Origin: an uncultured Leptotrichia sp.
Lineage (GTDB): Bacteria; Fusobacteriota; Fusobacteriia; Fusobacteriales; Leptotrichiaceae
Assembly (NCBI GenBank): GCA_937925095.1
Contig: CALEXX010000051.1
Coordinates: 1-36,277 of the forward strand
Length of the DNA stretch: 36,277 nucleotides
Reading direction: 5' to 3'
Positions 1 through 10,237 of this stretch are shown one piece after another. The translations under genes were made by a program, and so were the position numbers. The first letter of the stretch is position 1, and every line of letters starts with the position of its first letter. The notes under the pieces are model-generated. The model was not told the origin of the DNA. It did no database searches and was given only the letters and a program-made list of their open reading frames with translations.

Positions 1-3000
1 CATATGCATCGCTTGTATAGTCGATAATTCCTGCAGTATCTGTACTGTATTCATCTCTCATTCCAAATACTTTTATTTTGTTAGACTGTTTAGACTTAGT
101 ATCCCACTCTTTAGACAGATGAGTTATTTCTTTATCTATAAGTCTTCCAGTACCATGTGTTCTCTGCTGTACATTTGCATACTGGTGTCCCATCATTTCA
201 TCCACTGCCTGATATAACAACACTTCCTCGTTATTTCCGATTTTATTTAGTTTCTGGAATAACTGATTTTCTCTAGTTCCTAATTCTTCCACTCCATATC
301 TCTGTTCAAGTCCATCCAGGAAGTTGTATGCATCTTTCTTATCTGCTGGCAATGCTTCATTTCCAGCCCAGTTAGTATATGGAATCTTTGCCAGATAAGC
401 AGTTTCTATTGTCCCATTTGTCTGATTCTGTGCTATATTTGCCATCCATGTCAGTGACCCTGAATAAATATGCCATTTTTCTATCTGAGGATTATTTAAA
501 ATAGAATCATTGTAAGGTTTCAATATATTTGAACCTACCTGGATATATTTACTGTTTGTAGATTCAGCAGCTTCAGCTCCTATAATCAAATCCGCTTTCT
601 TTAAATAACTTAAGGCACTTAATCCTCTAATTGGATTTGTAAATTTAGTTCCAGATGTATTAATATACATTCCTATTGAAGATACTTTAGTTTCTTCTAA
701 TGTAACTTTCTTCGTATCTACAAGTTCCGGAACCTTAATTTCATCTCCAACTTTTATTGTTCCTGTTGTTGCTCCTGCCGCAACATTAATTGAAATCTTA
801 TCTTTACCTTTTCCTACAGATTTATTAAGTTCCTGAGGTCCTGCAGGCTGTTTTATTTCCTGTGATTCATTTCCTCTGATATCAAACGTACCATAGTTTT
901 CAAATATTCCCATACTTTTAGTATCGTTATCTCTTGATACTAAGGCTCCTAATGCACTGTCTGCATCCAGTATTATTCTTCCTAAAGGTTCATTTACAAG
1001 TCTCGCACCATTTTTAACAACAACTCCGGTAACATTTTTCACACCTGTCGCATTTGTTATCAGACCATAGTTATGACCTACAGCTCCTTCATTCAGGTAT
1101 ATTCCTGTTGTATTACTTGCATTCAGGTTGATATCTCCATGGTTTTCTACTGTAGTTCCTGTTCCACTTCCGTACATTCCTATACTGTATTGACCATTTA
1201 CATTTATAATTCCTCTGTTGATTATATTTCCTGTTGTCTGATCAGGTCTCTGTGCCAAAGGTTTTTCAAGATCTTTTTGAGTCCAGCTGTAACCTGCCGC
1301 CATTCCAACTCCGTATTCATCTTCTCCTGATACTGAACCTCCCACTGTAATAACTCCACCTGTCCCGTCAGCTCTTTTTCTATTTTCTATTGTACCGCCT
1401 TTAACACTGTAAGCTCCTATATTTCCTGTTCCCGCACTTAAATTCATACTTCCTGTATTAACAGCGTATCCTGCAGAATAAACTCCATAGTTGTTATTTC
1501 CAGATGCTGTAATATCAGTTGTAGTTTCAATCTGAGGACTTGCCGCGGTTCCACCTGTATCTTTTGAATAAATGTATACAGAATTATTTTGCAGAGCTAC
1601 ATTTGATATATTACTGTAAATCTTATTATTTGAGCCTACATTAACAAAACCAAAAGATCCTTTGTCATTTCCGACTGAACCATCTCCAAGAGTCATTGTA
1701 AATGGATTACTTACAGTTATAGTTCCAACGTTTCCAGCAATGTACACTCCAACTCCATCTTTTCCTGTTTTTATATTTCCAGATTCAAGATATCCGTTTC
1801 CACCTTCTGTGTAAACAGCTATTCCATTTTCCCCTACTTCTATTGTACTGTTTGGTTGAGTTATAGAATCTCCATTAGAAAAATTCTTTCCATAAATTCC
1901 TATTCCGTTTTTTCCAACCTTTATACTTCCAAGATTTGTTAAAACATCTGAACCTGCTGTATACATACCTATATTTGGAGTATTTGGATTAATTGAATCC
2001 TCAAGCGTAATATTTCCTTTATTTATCACATCAGAACCTGAAGCTATAATACCGAATCCTAACGTATCAGTATTTTCTATTTTTACATCTCCTTCATTAG
2101 TTAAATCTGCTCCTGATGCATAAATTCCTATCATACCTCCATTACTTCCTGTTGTATTTTTAACATTTACATTCAGCTTGTTTGTCATAGTCGATGTTCC
2201 ACTTAAATAAATTCCTGTTCCTCTTGCTGTATTTGCTCCTGCATACTTAACTTCTACATTTCCTGTTGAAGTATCTGTATCTTCAAGATACATTCCTACT
2301 CCATTGTCCTTAATTTTAAATCCGTAGTTTGTCAGCAGATTTACAGTAGAATCTTTTGCGTATACTCCCAGTCCATTATTGCCTGTTGAAATATCATCTG
2401 AACCTGTTCCTGTAAGATTTATTGTTGATTTTTTCGCAAAAATTCCAATACTGTCATCTCCAAAATTCATCGAAGCCCTATTGTTTACAACTGCATTTTC
2501 TTTTGTAACATGATTATCAAAGCCTGCTATTGTACTTGTATTGTCAGCATAAATTCCTATTGCTTTTCCAGCAATATCTATATTTCCTTCATTTGTTATA
2601 TCGATTGTCTTTACTGTTGACGGAAGATTTCCTCCACCTGATGCTATTAAGGCAGTAATCAGTTTATCTGTTCCATATTCCTGTGGAGCAGTTCCCGAAA
2701 GGAATCCGGCCATTCCAACTCCATAAGCAGAAGGAGCTGTTATTTTAATAACTCCATTTGTACTATTAGTAATTTTACTTCCGTTACTTCCATATAAACC
2801 TATTCCGTCATTCATTTGAAGCAAACTGTTATTTTCTATTGTTCCGTGATTAACTCTTATTCCTATTGAGTTTGAATTTCCACCTGTTATATTTACAGTT
2901 CCATTGTTAATATAGGCTGTTTTACTGTTATCAACAGTATTTTTTAGAGATCCCTGAACAAGTCCTTTTCCAGTAGTTGAAGTTATTGAAACTCCATTAT

Positions 3001-6000
3001 CAATAGTAACTTTTTCATTTGCCATAATAATACTGTTAAATACATCATTTGTATCATCAAGATCAACATTTGCAGCAATTTTAAAATCTCCGTTAGTATA
3101 ATAAACTTTATATGTATGACCATTTTTATTTAAAGCTGCATATTTCATTATACTTTGAATTCCACTTTCAAAGTTTGTACTTCCAGTCCAAGTTTCAAGT
3201 GGATGGTTATTTACTGTTTTTAAAACTACATCATCTGAAAGAAGTTTTATAGTTACATTTCTCATACCATTATATTTTGTAGGAACTGCTCCTGCTTCTG
3301 TTGTAGCTTTACTACTGTAGAAAGCAGTATTATTTTCTTCCTGTGGAAGTATTATTCCTTTTGACATATTAATAGCAGTAGCTCCTGTAAAATCAACTTT
3401 TCCTGTTGCATCTGCATAGAAAAGTCTGGAATTATCTTTAGTAATATTGATAGTTCCACCATCCAGTCTAGCATATCCACCTTCTGTAGCAACCATTCCT
3501 CCAACAGTTCCTGCATTAATTTCATCTATTCCGCTTAATAACTGAGCCTTTGAATCTGTACCTTTTGCAAATGCCCCTATTCCGTTTATAGTTACTTTTC
3601 CGTTGATGTTAACTTGTCCTGCTGATTCTGCAAATGCTGCTATATTTTTATATTTATTATCTTCTAAAAGTGTATTTTTATCTATTGCTTTTACTGTACC
3701 ATCTACACTAACCATTCCCTTATTTTTTCCATATCCTATAATTGCACCGTAATTGACAGCTTCAGTGTTTTTCTTAGCATTAACTATACCTTGGTTATCT
3801 CCCATGTATGCTATACCTTCTTTTGAAGCTAATATTACATCAGTATAAACATTTATTTCAGATCCTAACCCCTGCAGTTTAGATGCTGTTGAAGCAGTTG
3901 TATCTGTTAGTGGCTTTCTTGCTGCTCCTGCATTTACTGCTGCCGCATCTGTATCATTTTGGTTGACATCTGATTGCTTAGTACCAAACTGATGTTTAGC
4001 CTGATCCCAAGTTCCTTCTGCGTAAGCTATTGTTGTTCCTGTTGAAGCATCAGCTTCTGTCGTTGCATCTCCGTTTACACCATCTGTAATTGATGTACTC
4101 AGATTAGTTACATAATATTGATGAGTAGCTTTCCCAACATCTATGACACTTCCATCTTTCGCTATCATCATAAATCCATTTTTAGAATATTTTCCAAAAT
4201 TGATATCCATTTTTCCAACTTCTAAGTTATGAATAGGATCAAGTTTTAAGTCATCTAAAGTTGGAGTAACTGAAACTGGAACTCCCATATCTTTAAGTAC
4301 ATCTATCCCTTTTCTTTGTCCAGATGTTACATATAGTCCTACTCCACCATCGACTGTTGTATTTGTATATCCCTTATATTTAGGTGCTGCTGGATTAGTA
4401 AGATCTTCAACTAATTGTCCACTAGCTGTTTGAGTTGTAGCAGTTGGATCTATTGCTAATTGTCCTCCTACTCTAGCTTTTACATCTATCTCACCTTGAT
4501 ATATTCCTATATATGAAGCTTTTCTTATGTAACCTGCATTTGATTCAGCATCTCTGTCAGCTACTTCCCAAGATTTTGGAGTTCCTCCTATTTTACTTCC
4601 AAAGAACAAAACTACGTTTTCATCTCCATAAAGTTCTACATCTTGATTAAATTGAATTAATGAATTCATTTTTCCAGCTTTTCCACCATAAACTCCAACT
4701 TCCCAAGTTGGTGCATAAGAAAAACTAGAATAAACTATATTTGAAGCTCCTTCTAATTCCATTTTTCCTGTGTTTTTTATTAATCTTGCCGCTGAAATTC
4801 CTGATGATAGATACACAGTATTTCCTGTTCCATACATTTTTACATTTGTTTCTCCTTGTATAGCTCCAAGGTGATAGTTACTATCTGTGTACTTAGAAAT
4901 AGTCTTAAAAGCTGCTGGCATTATATAGTAAACTGCATTGTCTTTTCCATATACATTTACATTTGTATTATGCATAGTAACTTTTCCATGTCTCCAAGTT
5001 TCTGATGTTAAGAAACCAGCTCTTCCATATAGATTAGCAGTTACATTGTTAACTGCTCCATTTCTTAATGTATGTATTCCTATTGTTCCTAAAGTTGGTC
5101 CTCCAGCAGTATCAGACCCTCCTATAGCACCACTACCTGCATCTACATATCCATCAGAACCATCTCCAAAATATCCTCTTATATGTAAAGTTAAATTATT
5201 TAAATTAGGATCCGATCTGTATAATATATTTGTAGGACGTTGATTAATATTAGTAATATCTCCTAAAGTAGTATTCAAAGCTCCTGTCTTTAAAGCAGGT
5301 CTTACTTGTTCTCCTACTTTTCCAGCTTTTATATCATCAGGATTTACCCCTGAATAAAGTACCATATTAGTATCTCCTACTCCTATTGAACTATGATTAG
5401 AGTTAAAGAAAAAACCAGTAAAAGGATTTGCATTTGGTTTCACTATACTTATTTCTTTACTAGGAGCTTTTGGTTCAGGTAAACTTAAGCTTGGTGGTAC
5501 TGCCTGACTTATGCTTACAGGCGGCAAAGCTGGAGCCGATATTCCCGGTACACTTAGTGTTATTGGATTTTTCTGTATACTTTTTGGTTTGATTGAAGCA
5601 TTTATTTCTATCGTTACTAACGGTTCCTGAGTCTTTAACGTGCTTGTTAATCCATATGAACTATTTAGTCCTGTTCTTTGGTTTGAAGAAGCTGAATAAG
5701 GATTTGAACCAACATTTAATTCCTTATATTTATCACTTAATGGAGAAACATATCTTTCAAATGCATCTTCACTTCTTGTAAATATTCCTTCATAAGGATA
5801 TCTGCTTTTTTTGTCTCCTCTTCCGTTATACGTTCCTCTCCAGTTACTATAAAAATAGTTCATTCCATATTGCCATGAACTCCATGGAGATTTTACTACA
5901 TGATCTCCCTGTTCCATAAGTTGTACTAATTCTAAGCTGGAAGTTTTCATTAATTTATTATTTTCCCTTTTGGCATCCTTGAAAAGTTCCTTCATATCTT

Positions 6001-6175
6001 TTATTGAAGTTTCAATGTCTTTTTTAGCACTCTCTACGCTGTCATTCTTTGCTGTAAATGTTTTCAGCCCTGTCATCAGAAAAGCAAAAAGCATTGCACG
6101 GGTATATTTTATTTCTTTACACCTTTTGGCAAAACCACGAAGTTCCTTCTCAATCCTCTTTAAGTTACTATTCAT
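1..6175 (-). CDS. Giant autotransporter, C-terminus off the left edge
   Basis: Type V secreted surface protein, expected to export its own passenger through a C-terminal outer-membrane beta-barrel. The frame is open from ATG at 6175 (GGAG nine bases upstream of the ATG) to base 2, about 2058 codons with no stop. Residues 1-45 (MNSNLKRIEKELRGFAKRC then a hydrophobic AMLFAFLMTGL) match the long N-terminal export region seen in fusobacterial autotransporters. A charged helix, a Trp/Tyr-rich segment and a Pro-rich linker (about residues 195-245) follow. Most of the rest is beta-helix-like passenger with a recurring G-[IV]-G-[IVM]-Y motif (GIGLYG, GVGMYL, GVGVYI, GIGIYG). The last readable part (NKIKVFGMRDEYSTDTAGI) looks like the entry to the barrel. 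Autotransporter identity is firm; ligand and role (adhesion, aggregation) are unknown. Confidence 0.9.
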   Translation of the reverse strand, partial: MNSNLKRIEKELRGFAKRCKEIKYTRAMLFAFLMTGLKTFTAKNDSVESAKKDIETSIKDMKELFKDAKRENNKLMKTSSLELVQLMEQGDHVVKSPWSSWQYGMNYFYSNWRGTYNGRGDKKSRYPYEGIFTRSEDAFERYVSPLSDKYKELNVGSNPYSASSNQRTGLNSSYGLTSTLKTQEPLVTIEINASIKPKSIQKNPITLSVPGISAPALPPVSISQAVPPSLSLPEPKAPSKEISIVKPNANPFTGFFFNSNHSSIGVGDTNMVLYSGVNPDDIKAGKVGEQVRPALKTGALNTTLGDITNINQRPTNILYRSDPNLNNLTLHIRGYFGDGSDGYVDAGSGAIGGSDTAGGPTLGTIGIHTLRNGAVNNVTANLYGRAGFLTSETWRHGKVTMHNTNVNVYGKDNAVYYIMPAAFKTISKYTDSNYHLGAIQGETNVKMYGTGNTVYLSSGISAARLIKNTGKMELEGASNIVYSSFSYAPTWEVGVYGGKAGKMNSLIQFNQDVELYGDENVVLFFGSKIGGTPKSWEVADRDAESNAGYIRKASYIGIYQGEIDVKARVGGQLAIDPTATTQTASGQLVEDLTNPAAPKYKGYTNTTVDGGVGLYVTSGQRKGIDVLKDMGVPVSVTPTLDDLKLDPIHNLEVGKMDINFGKYSKNGFMMIAKDGSVIDVGKATHQYYVTNLSTSITDGVNGDATTEADASTGTTIAYAEGTWDQAKHQFGTKQSDVNQNDTDAAAVNAGAARKPLTDTTASTASKLQGLGSEINVYTDVILASKEGIAYMGDNQGIVNAKKNTEAVNYGAIIGYGKNKGMVSVDGTVKAIDKNTLLEDNKYKNIAAFAESAGQVNINGKVTINGIGAFAKGTDSKAQLLSGIDEINAGTVGGMVATEGGYARLDGGTINITKDNSRLFYADATGKVDFTGATAINMSKGIILPQEENNTAFYSSKATTEAGAVPTKYNGMRNVTIKLLSDDVVLKTVNNHPLETWTGSTNFESGIQSIMKYAALNKNGHTYKVYYTNGDFKIAANVDLDDTNDVFNSIIMANEKVTIDNGVSITSTTGKGLVQGSLKNTVDNSKTAYINNGTVNITGGNSNSIGIRVNHGTIENNSLLQMNDGIGLYGSNGSKITNSTNGVIKITAPSAYGVGMAGFLSGTAPQEYGTDKLITALIASGGGNLPSTVKTIDITNEGNIDIAGKAIGIYADNTSTIAGFDNHVTKENAVVNNRASMNFGDDSIGIFAKKSTINLTGTGSDDISTGNNGLGVYAKDSTVNLLTNYGFKIKDNGVGMYLEDTDTSTGNVEVKYAGANTARGTGIYLSGTSTMTNKLNVNVKNTTGSNGGMIGIYASGADLTNEGDVKIENTDTLGFGIIASGSDVINKGNITLEDSINPNTPNIGMYTAGSDVLTNLGSIKVGKNGIGIYGKNFSNGDSITQPNSTIEVGENGIAVYTEGGNGYLESGNIKTGKDGVGVYIAGNVGTITVSNPFTMTLGDGSVGNDKGSFGFVNVGSNNKIYSNISNVALQNNSVYIYSKDTGGTAASPQIETTTDITASGNNNYGVYSAGYAVNTGSMNLSAGTGNIGAYSVKGGTIENRKRADGTGGVITVGGSVSGEDEYGVGMAAGYSWTQKDLEKPLAQRPDQTTGNIINRGIINVNGQYSIGMYGSGTGTTVENHGDINLNASNTTGIYLNEGAVGHNYGLITNATGVKNVTGVVVKNGARLVNEPLGRIILDADSALGALVSRDNDTKSMGIFENYGTFDIRGNESQEIKQPAGPQELNKSVGKGKDKISINVAAGATTGTIKVGDEIKVPELVDTKKVTLEETKVSSIGMYINTSGTKFTNPIRGLSALSYLKKADLIIGAEAAESTNSKYIQVGSNILKPYNDSILNNPQIEKWHIYSGSLTWMANIAQNQTNGTIETAYLAKIPYTNWAGNEALPADKKDAYNFLDGLEQRYGVEELGTRENQLFQKLNKIGNNEEVLLYQAVDEMMGHQYANVQQRTHGTGRLIDKEITHLSKEWDTKSKQSNKIKVFGMRDEYSTDTAGIIDYTSDAY

Positions 6176-6240
6176 GTTATCTCCTTTTATATCTATTTTA
6201 TTTTTTATATAATTTCATTAGTTTTTTCTTTTTATTTTAT

Positions 6241-6270
6241 AGTATACCACATTTTATCAATTAATGTAAC
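6241..6270 (-). promoter_or_regulatory. Probable promoter of the autotransporter gene
   Basis: On the minus strand a TATACT -10 (6241-6246) lies 18 bp from GTTACA (6265-6270), about 65 bases before the start codon. The 303-bp gap 6176-6478 otherwise holds only AT-rich sequence and the terminator at 6407-6449. Confidence 0.45.
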
Positions 6271-6406
6271 ACATTTCTAAAAGTTTATTTATATGCTATT
6301 TCTGTTATATAATCCCTGTAATATATAGGCTTTTTTCCTGAATTTATAGAAATTCGATGATATGACAAATTTGTTCTCTGATTTAGATTTTAAATAACAG
6401 TAAAAT

Positions 6407-6449
6407 AAAAAGGATAAAATTCTTTTTATCAAATCATTTTATCCTTTTT
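6407..6449 (-). terminator. Intrinsic terminator after mglC
   Basis: A perfect 14-bp inverted repeat, AAAAAGGATAAAAT (6407-6420) against ATTTTATCCTTTTT (6436-6449), lies 30 bases past the mglC stop. The minus-strand RNA ends in a T-rich tract. It closes the mglBAC operon and insulates the autotransporter gene. Confidence 0.8.
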
Positions 6450-6478
6450 AAATAATATATAAACTAGATATGGAATCT

Positions 6479-7510
6479 TTATTTATTTTTTCTATATTTC
6501 AGTACATCTATCGCAACTGCTGTTATTATGATGATACCTTTTATAATATACTGCCAGTAAGGGCTTATTCCTATATAAGTAAGTCCATAGTTAATCAATG
6601 TGAAGATTATAACTCCAGCAACTACTCCTGAAATCTTACCTACTCCTCCACTGAATGAAACTCCCCCAACAACACACGCCGCAATGGCATCCATTTCATA
6701 CATGAATCCAAGGTTGTTTGTTGCAGAACCTATACGTGCCGCTTCAAGGAATCCTCCTATTGCATACATTATTCCTGATAACATATATACGATAAGTATT
6801 GTTTTTGCAACGTTAACTCCTGATACTCTTGCTGCTTCAGGATTTCCTCCTACAGCAAACAGGTTTTTACCAAATACTGTTTTATTCCACAATGTCCACA
6901 TAAACACAATTGCAATTACAGCATATATTATCAGATAAGAAAGTCTAAGCTGGCCAATCTGGAATAATGCTCCCTGAGCCACCTGCGAATATTTTCTGTC
7001 AAATCCTGCTACCGGTGATGCTCCTACAAAGTCAAAATACAATGAGTTTATTCCGTAAACTATTACCATTGTTCCCATTGTTGCAACAAAAGGTACAACA
7101 TTTAATTTTGCAACTATAAGTCCTGTTATTAAACCTATTAAGGCTCCAATAACTATTACAAGAAGCAGAACTAAAGGTATAGGTAATGTTGGTAACCCTT
7201 TAAAAACTTTATTTACATTTGTCATAGCCTGAAGTAATGTTGCTGATATAAGTGCCGCCATACCAACCTGTCTTCCTACTGACAAATCTGTCCCTTGAGT
7301 TACGATAAGTCCTGCAACTCCAAGAGCTATTATTATTCTTACTGATGACTGTGTCAGAATGTTCTGTATATTTAATAAGCTTAAAAATGTAGGATCCTTC
7401 ATTACTATTAGAATTAACAGTAATAAAAGTACCAGATAAATTCCTCCATTTAATATCAGATTTTTCAAATCAAAAGATTTCTTATTTTCTTTTACAACTT
7501 TCTCTGCCAT
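6479..7510 (-). CDS. mglC: Galactose/methyl-galactoside ABC transporter permease
   Basis: Inner-membrane channel subunit that works as a dimer with MglA and takes sugar from MglB. The 343-residue protein has a short cytoplasmic Lys-rich N-terminus and about ten hydrophobic segments. It carries the conserved permease stretch of this family (GGNPEAARVSGVNV near residue 220, and AACVVGGVSFSGGVGKISG near 280). Its length matches E. coli MglC (336). It is the last gene of the operon, ten bases after mglA, and is followed by a strong terminator. RbsC-type ribose permeases are related, but the neighbouring binding protein points to galactose/glucose. Confidence 0.92.
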   Translation of the reverse strand: MAEKVVKENKKSFDLKNLILNGGIYLVLLLLLILIVMKDPTFLSLLNIQNILTQSSVRIIIALGVAGLIVTQGTDLSVGRQVGMAALISATLLQAMTNVNKVFKGLPTLPIPLVLLLVIVIGALIGLITGLIVAKLNVVPFVATMGTMVIVYGINSLYFDFVGASPVAGFDRKYSQVAQGALFQIGQLRLSYLIIYAVIAIVFMWTLWNKTVFGKNLFAVGGNPEAARVSGVNVAKTILIVYMLSGIMYAIGGFLEAARIGSATNNLGFMYEMDAIAACVVGGVSFSGGVGKISGVVAGVIIFTLINYGLTYIGISPYWQYIIKGIIIITAVAIDVLKYRKNK

Positions 7511-7520
7511 TTTTGCCTCC

Positions 7521-9035
7521 CTATAAATATTTAGCCGTTAATTTTAATATTTCTTCCTGAGAAGTTTCAGCGGTATTTACTATACCTGCCACTCTACCAT
7601 TACTCATGACTAGTATTCTGTCTGTTACTCCCAGCAGTTCAGGCATTTCTGAAGAAATCATAATAATACCCTTTTCTTTTTCGGCCAGATTTATCATTAA
7701 CTGGTATATTTCAAATTTTGCACCTACGTCTATTCCCCTCGTAGGCTCATCCATAAGAAGTATTTCAGGTGCTGTAAGCAGCCATCTTCCTATTATTACC
7801 TTCTGCTGATTTCCTCCTGAAAGACTTCCTATATGTGTCTTTTGCGACGGAGTCTTTACGTGCATGCTGTCAATAACCCATTTTGTATCTTTTTCTATTT
7901 TACTGTTATCCAAAAGTCCCAATAACGCCTTATAATTTCTAGTATTGGAAATAATTGAATTAAATTTTATATCCAGCATTGAATAAATTCCCGTAGCACG
8001 TCTTTCTTCAGTTATAAGTGCTAATCCATTTTTAGTAGCTTCCTTAGGATTTCTTATATTTACTTCCTTACCATCTATTTTTATTGTTCCTGATTTCTTC
8101 TCAATAACTCCAAATAACGTTTCCACTATATCAGTTCTCTTTGAACCTACAAGTCCTGCAATTCCTAATATTTCTCCTTTTCTCAATGTAAAGGATACAT
8201 CTTCTATTGACTTAGGTCTTTTTGCCGTCAGATGTTCAACTTCCAATATAACTTCTCCCGGCTTATTTGTTTTATCAGGGAATCTGTTTGTTAGATCCCT
8301 TCCCACCATAAGGTTTATTATCTGATCTGTTGTAAGATCTTTTACTTTTTCTGTAGTAACCCATTTTCCATCTCTAAGTATTGTAATTTCATCGCATATT
8401 TCTGTTATTTCTTCCATTTTATGTGAAATATACACTATTCCTATACCATTTCCCTGAAGTTTTCTTATTATCTTGAAAAGATGTTTTACTTCATTTTCTG
8501 TCAGGGATGAAGTAGGCTCATCTAAAATCAATACTTTCGAGTCATATGAAACTGCTTTTGCAATTTCAAGCATTTGCATCTGTGAAACAGAAAGTCTGCT
8601 TACTTTCGTTCTGGGATCTATATCTATATCCAGTTTTGCAAATATTTCCTTAGTATCTTTATACATCTTATCTTCATCTATAAATAAACCTTTTTTAGGA
8701 TATCTTCCAAGCCATATGTTATCCATTACGTTTCTCTGTGTAACCTGGTTTAACTCCTGGTGCACCATTGAAACTCCTCTTTCAAGTGCATCCTTTGAAT
8801 TTTTAAATTCTATTTTCTGTCCTTCCAGGGATATTTCTCCTGTATCTTTCTTATATATTCCGAAAAGACATTTCATCAGTGTCGATTTTCCTGCACCGTT
8901 TTCTCCCATAAGTGCATGAACACTGTTGGGACGTATCTTCAACGTAACATTATCAAGTGCTTTTACCCCAGGAAATTCCTTACTGATTCCTTCCATTTCC
9001 AATACATATTCATGTCTATTTTGAGAATTTTCCAT
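7521..9035 (-). CDS. mglA: Galactose/methyl-galactoside ABC transporter ATPase, two-domain
   Basis: Cytoplasmic ATPase of the Mgl importer, 504 residues as expected for fused carbohydrate ATPases of the RbsA/MglA type. Domain 1 has a complete Walker A (GENGAGKS, residues 44-51), a variant signature (LSVSQMQML) and Walker B (VLILDEPTSSL). Domain 2 has the degenerate P-loop usual for this family (GLVGSKRTD), a canonical signature (LSGGNQQK) and Walker B (ILLMDEPTRGIDVG). It follows mglB after a 90-bp gap holding a stem-loop and precedes mglC by ten bases. A good ribosome site (AGAGGTG) lies before the ATG. Confidence 0.94.
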   Translation of the reverse strand: MENSQNRHEYVLEMEGISKEFPGVKALDNVTLKIRPNSVHALMGENGAGKSTLMKCLFGIYKKDTGEISLEGQKIEFKNSKDALERGVSMVHQELNQVTQRNVMDNIWLGRYPKKGLFIDEDKMYKDTKEIFAKLDIDIDPRTKVSRLSVSQMQMLEIAKAVSYDSKVLILDEPTSSLTENEVKHLFKIIRKLQGNGIGIVYISHKMEEITEICDEITILRDGKWVTTEKVKDLTTDQIINLMVGRDLTNRFPDKTNKPGEVILEVEHLTAKRPKSIEDVSFTLRKGEILGIAGLVGSKRTDIVETLFGVIEKKSGTIKIDGKEVNIRNPKEATKNGLALITEERRATGIYSMLDIKFNSIISNTRNYKALLGLLDNSKIEKDTKWVIDSMHVKTPSQKTHIGSLSGGNQQKVIIGRWLLTAPEILLMDEPTRGIDVGAKFEIYQLMINLAEKEKGIIMISSEMPELLGVTDRILVMSNGRVAGIVNTAETSQEEILKLTAKYL

Positions 9036-9059
9036 CTATTCACCTCTTCCGAAATAAAG

Positions 9060-9101
9060 ATACCGTAAATAAAATTCGATAAAGTCTTTTATTTACGGTA
9101 T
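9060..9101 (-). promoter_or_regulatory. Stem-loop between mglB and mglA
   Basis: A perfect 15-bp inverted repeat (9060-9074 and 9087-9101) with a 12-nt loop sits between the binding-protein and ATPase genes. No clean U-run follows, so I read it as an mRNA-stabilising or partial-termination hairpin. Such hairpins keep MglB in excess over MglAC in other bacteria; the role here is inferred. Confidence 0.7.
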
Positions 9102-9125
9102 ACAATTCAACTATTAATTATTCAA

Positions 9126-10157
9126 TTATTTTTTAAATTGTGCCAAATTTTCTTTATCTACACCTACATAAGGAACTCTAACTGCTTTTTCTTCTAATTT
9201 CCATGATGTACCTTCAATAGGATCTTTTCCATTAGCTAAGTTTCTTGAAAGTTCTAGAACTGCTTTTGCTTGGTTTGTTCCATCGTTCAATACTGTTCCT
9301 GCTAATTCTCCTGATTCGATTAATGTTAAAGCTTCTTGCAATGCGTCTACTCCAAATACAGGTAATTTTTTCTGGTGAGCTTTTAAAGCTTCTAAAGCAC
9401 CTAATGCCATACCGTCATTGTTTGAAATTACAACTTCTATTTTAGATCCAGTAGGTCCAGCAAGCCATGCATCCATTTTATCTTTAGCTTGAGCTGCATC
9501 CCACATTCCTGTATCTTCTTGTAATTTTTCTGTTTTAATACCTTTGTCATTTAATTCTTTTACTGAATAAGCTGTTCTTGCTTCTGCATCAGGGTGTCCA
9601 GGTTCCCCTTTAAGCATAACGTATTGAATAACACCGTCTTTGTTTAAGTCTAATTCTGGATGTGCTTTCCATACTTTTTCAATTAATTGTCCTTGGATTA
9701 TTCCTGATTCTTCAGGTTTTGTTCCAACATAGTAAGCTTTGTCATAAGTTTTTAATGCTTCTGCTCCTGGATCTTTGTTAAAGAATACTACTGGTACATT
9801 TGCAGCTTTTGCTTTGTCAATAATTGTTTGTCCTGCTGCTGGGTCAACTAAGTTGATTGCTAATACGTTTACACCTTTTGAAAGAAGTGCATCTACTTGT
9901 TCATTTTGTGTTGCCTGACTGTTTTGAGAATCGTTCATGATCAGTTCAATGTTTGCATCTTCCTTAGCAAACGCTTCAAGATCTTTTCTCAATGTTGCCA
10001 TGAAGTTATCATCATATTTGTAGATAGTAACTCCAATTTTAACTTTTTTACCTTCTGCAGGTTTGTCTCCTCCTGCCGCTGCTCCATCAGCTTTCTTTTC
10101 TCCACCGCATGATAGCAACATTACCATTGCTAACATTAACCATAAAATCTTTTTCAT
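9126..10157 (-). CDS. mglB: Galactose/glucose-binding lipoprotein of the Mgl transporter
   Basis: Periplasmic sugar receptor tethered as a lipoprotein: a Lys-Lys start, a hydrophobic run and a lipobox ending LLSC (Cys17), then a charged and Ala/Gly linker. The mature part tracks E. coli MglB closely: IYKYDDNFM (sugar-stacking region), NLVDPAAG, VVFFNKDPG, AYYVGT, a Ca2+-loop sequence DLNKDGVIQYV, KGEPGHPDAEART, DTGMWDAAQAKDKMDAW, SNNDGMALGALEA and FGVDALQEAL. These include the His-Pro-Asp, Trp and Asn/Asp positions that contact glucose or galactose. First gene of mglBAC, downstream of a ROK regulator. Substrate assignment is strong for the family; fine specificity is inferred. Confidence 0.95.
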   Translation of the reverse strand: MKKILWLMLAMVMLLSCGGEKKADGAAAGGDKPAEGKKVKIGVTIYKYDDNFMATLRKDLEAFAKEDANIELIMNDSQNSQATQNEQVDALLSKGVNVLAINLVDPAAGQTIIDKAKAANVPVVFFNKDPGAEALKTYDKAYYVGTKPEESGIIQGQLIEKVWKAHPELDLNKDGVIQYVMLKGEPGHPDAEARTAYSVKELNDKGIKTEKLQEDTGMWDAAQAKDKMDAWLAGPTGSKIEVVISNNDGMALGALEALKAHQKKLPVFGVDALQEALTLIESGELAGTVLNDGTNQAKAVLELSRNLANGKDPIEGTSWKLEEKAVRVPYVGVDKENLAQFKK

Positions 10158-10185
10158 TTCTTCACCTCTATATAATTTTTTTATT

Positions 10186-10197
10186 ACCTAACTAGGT
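10186..10197. promoter_or_regulatory. Short palindrome in the mglB leader
   Basis: ACCTA-AC-TAGGT, an interrupted palindrome 29 bases upstream of mglB, is followed in the minus-strand direction by the mglB ribosome site (GAGGTG). A weak -10 (TATGAT, 10208-10213) lies just upstream, so the palindrome would fall near the transcription start. Possible operator only. Confidence 0.3.
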
Positions 10198-10237
10198 TCT
10201 CTAAAGTATCATAAACTACCTGAAACATCATTAACTG

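Noticed and set aside
8473..8919. 148-codon frame antisense to mglA
   Set aside because: Shadow of conserved ATPase codons; no independent signals.
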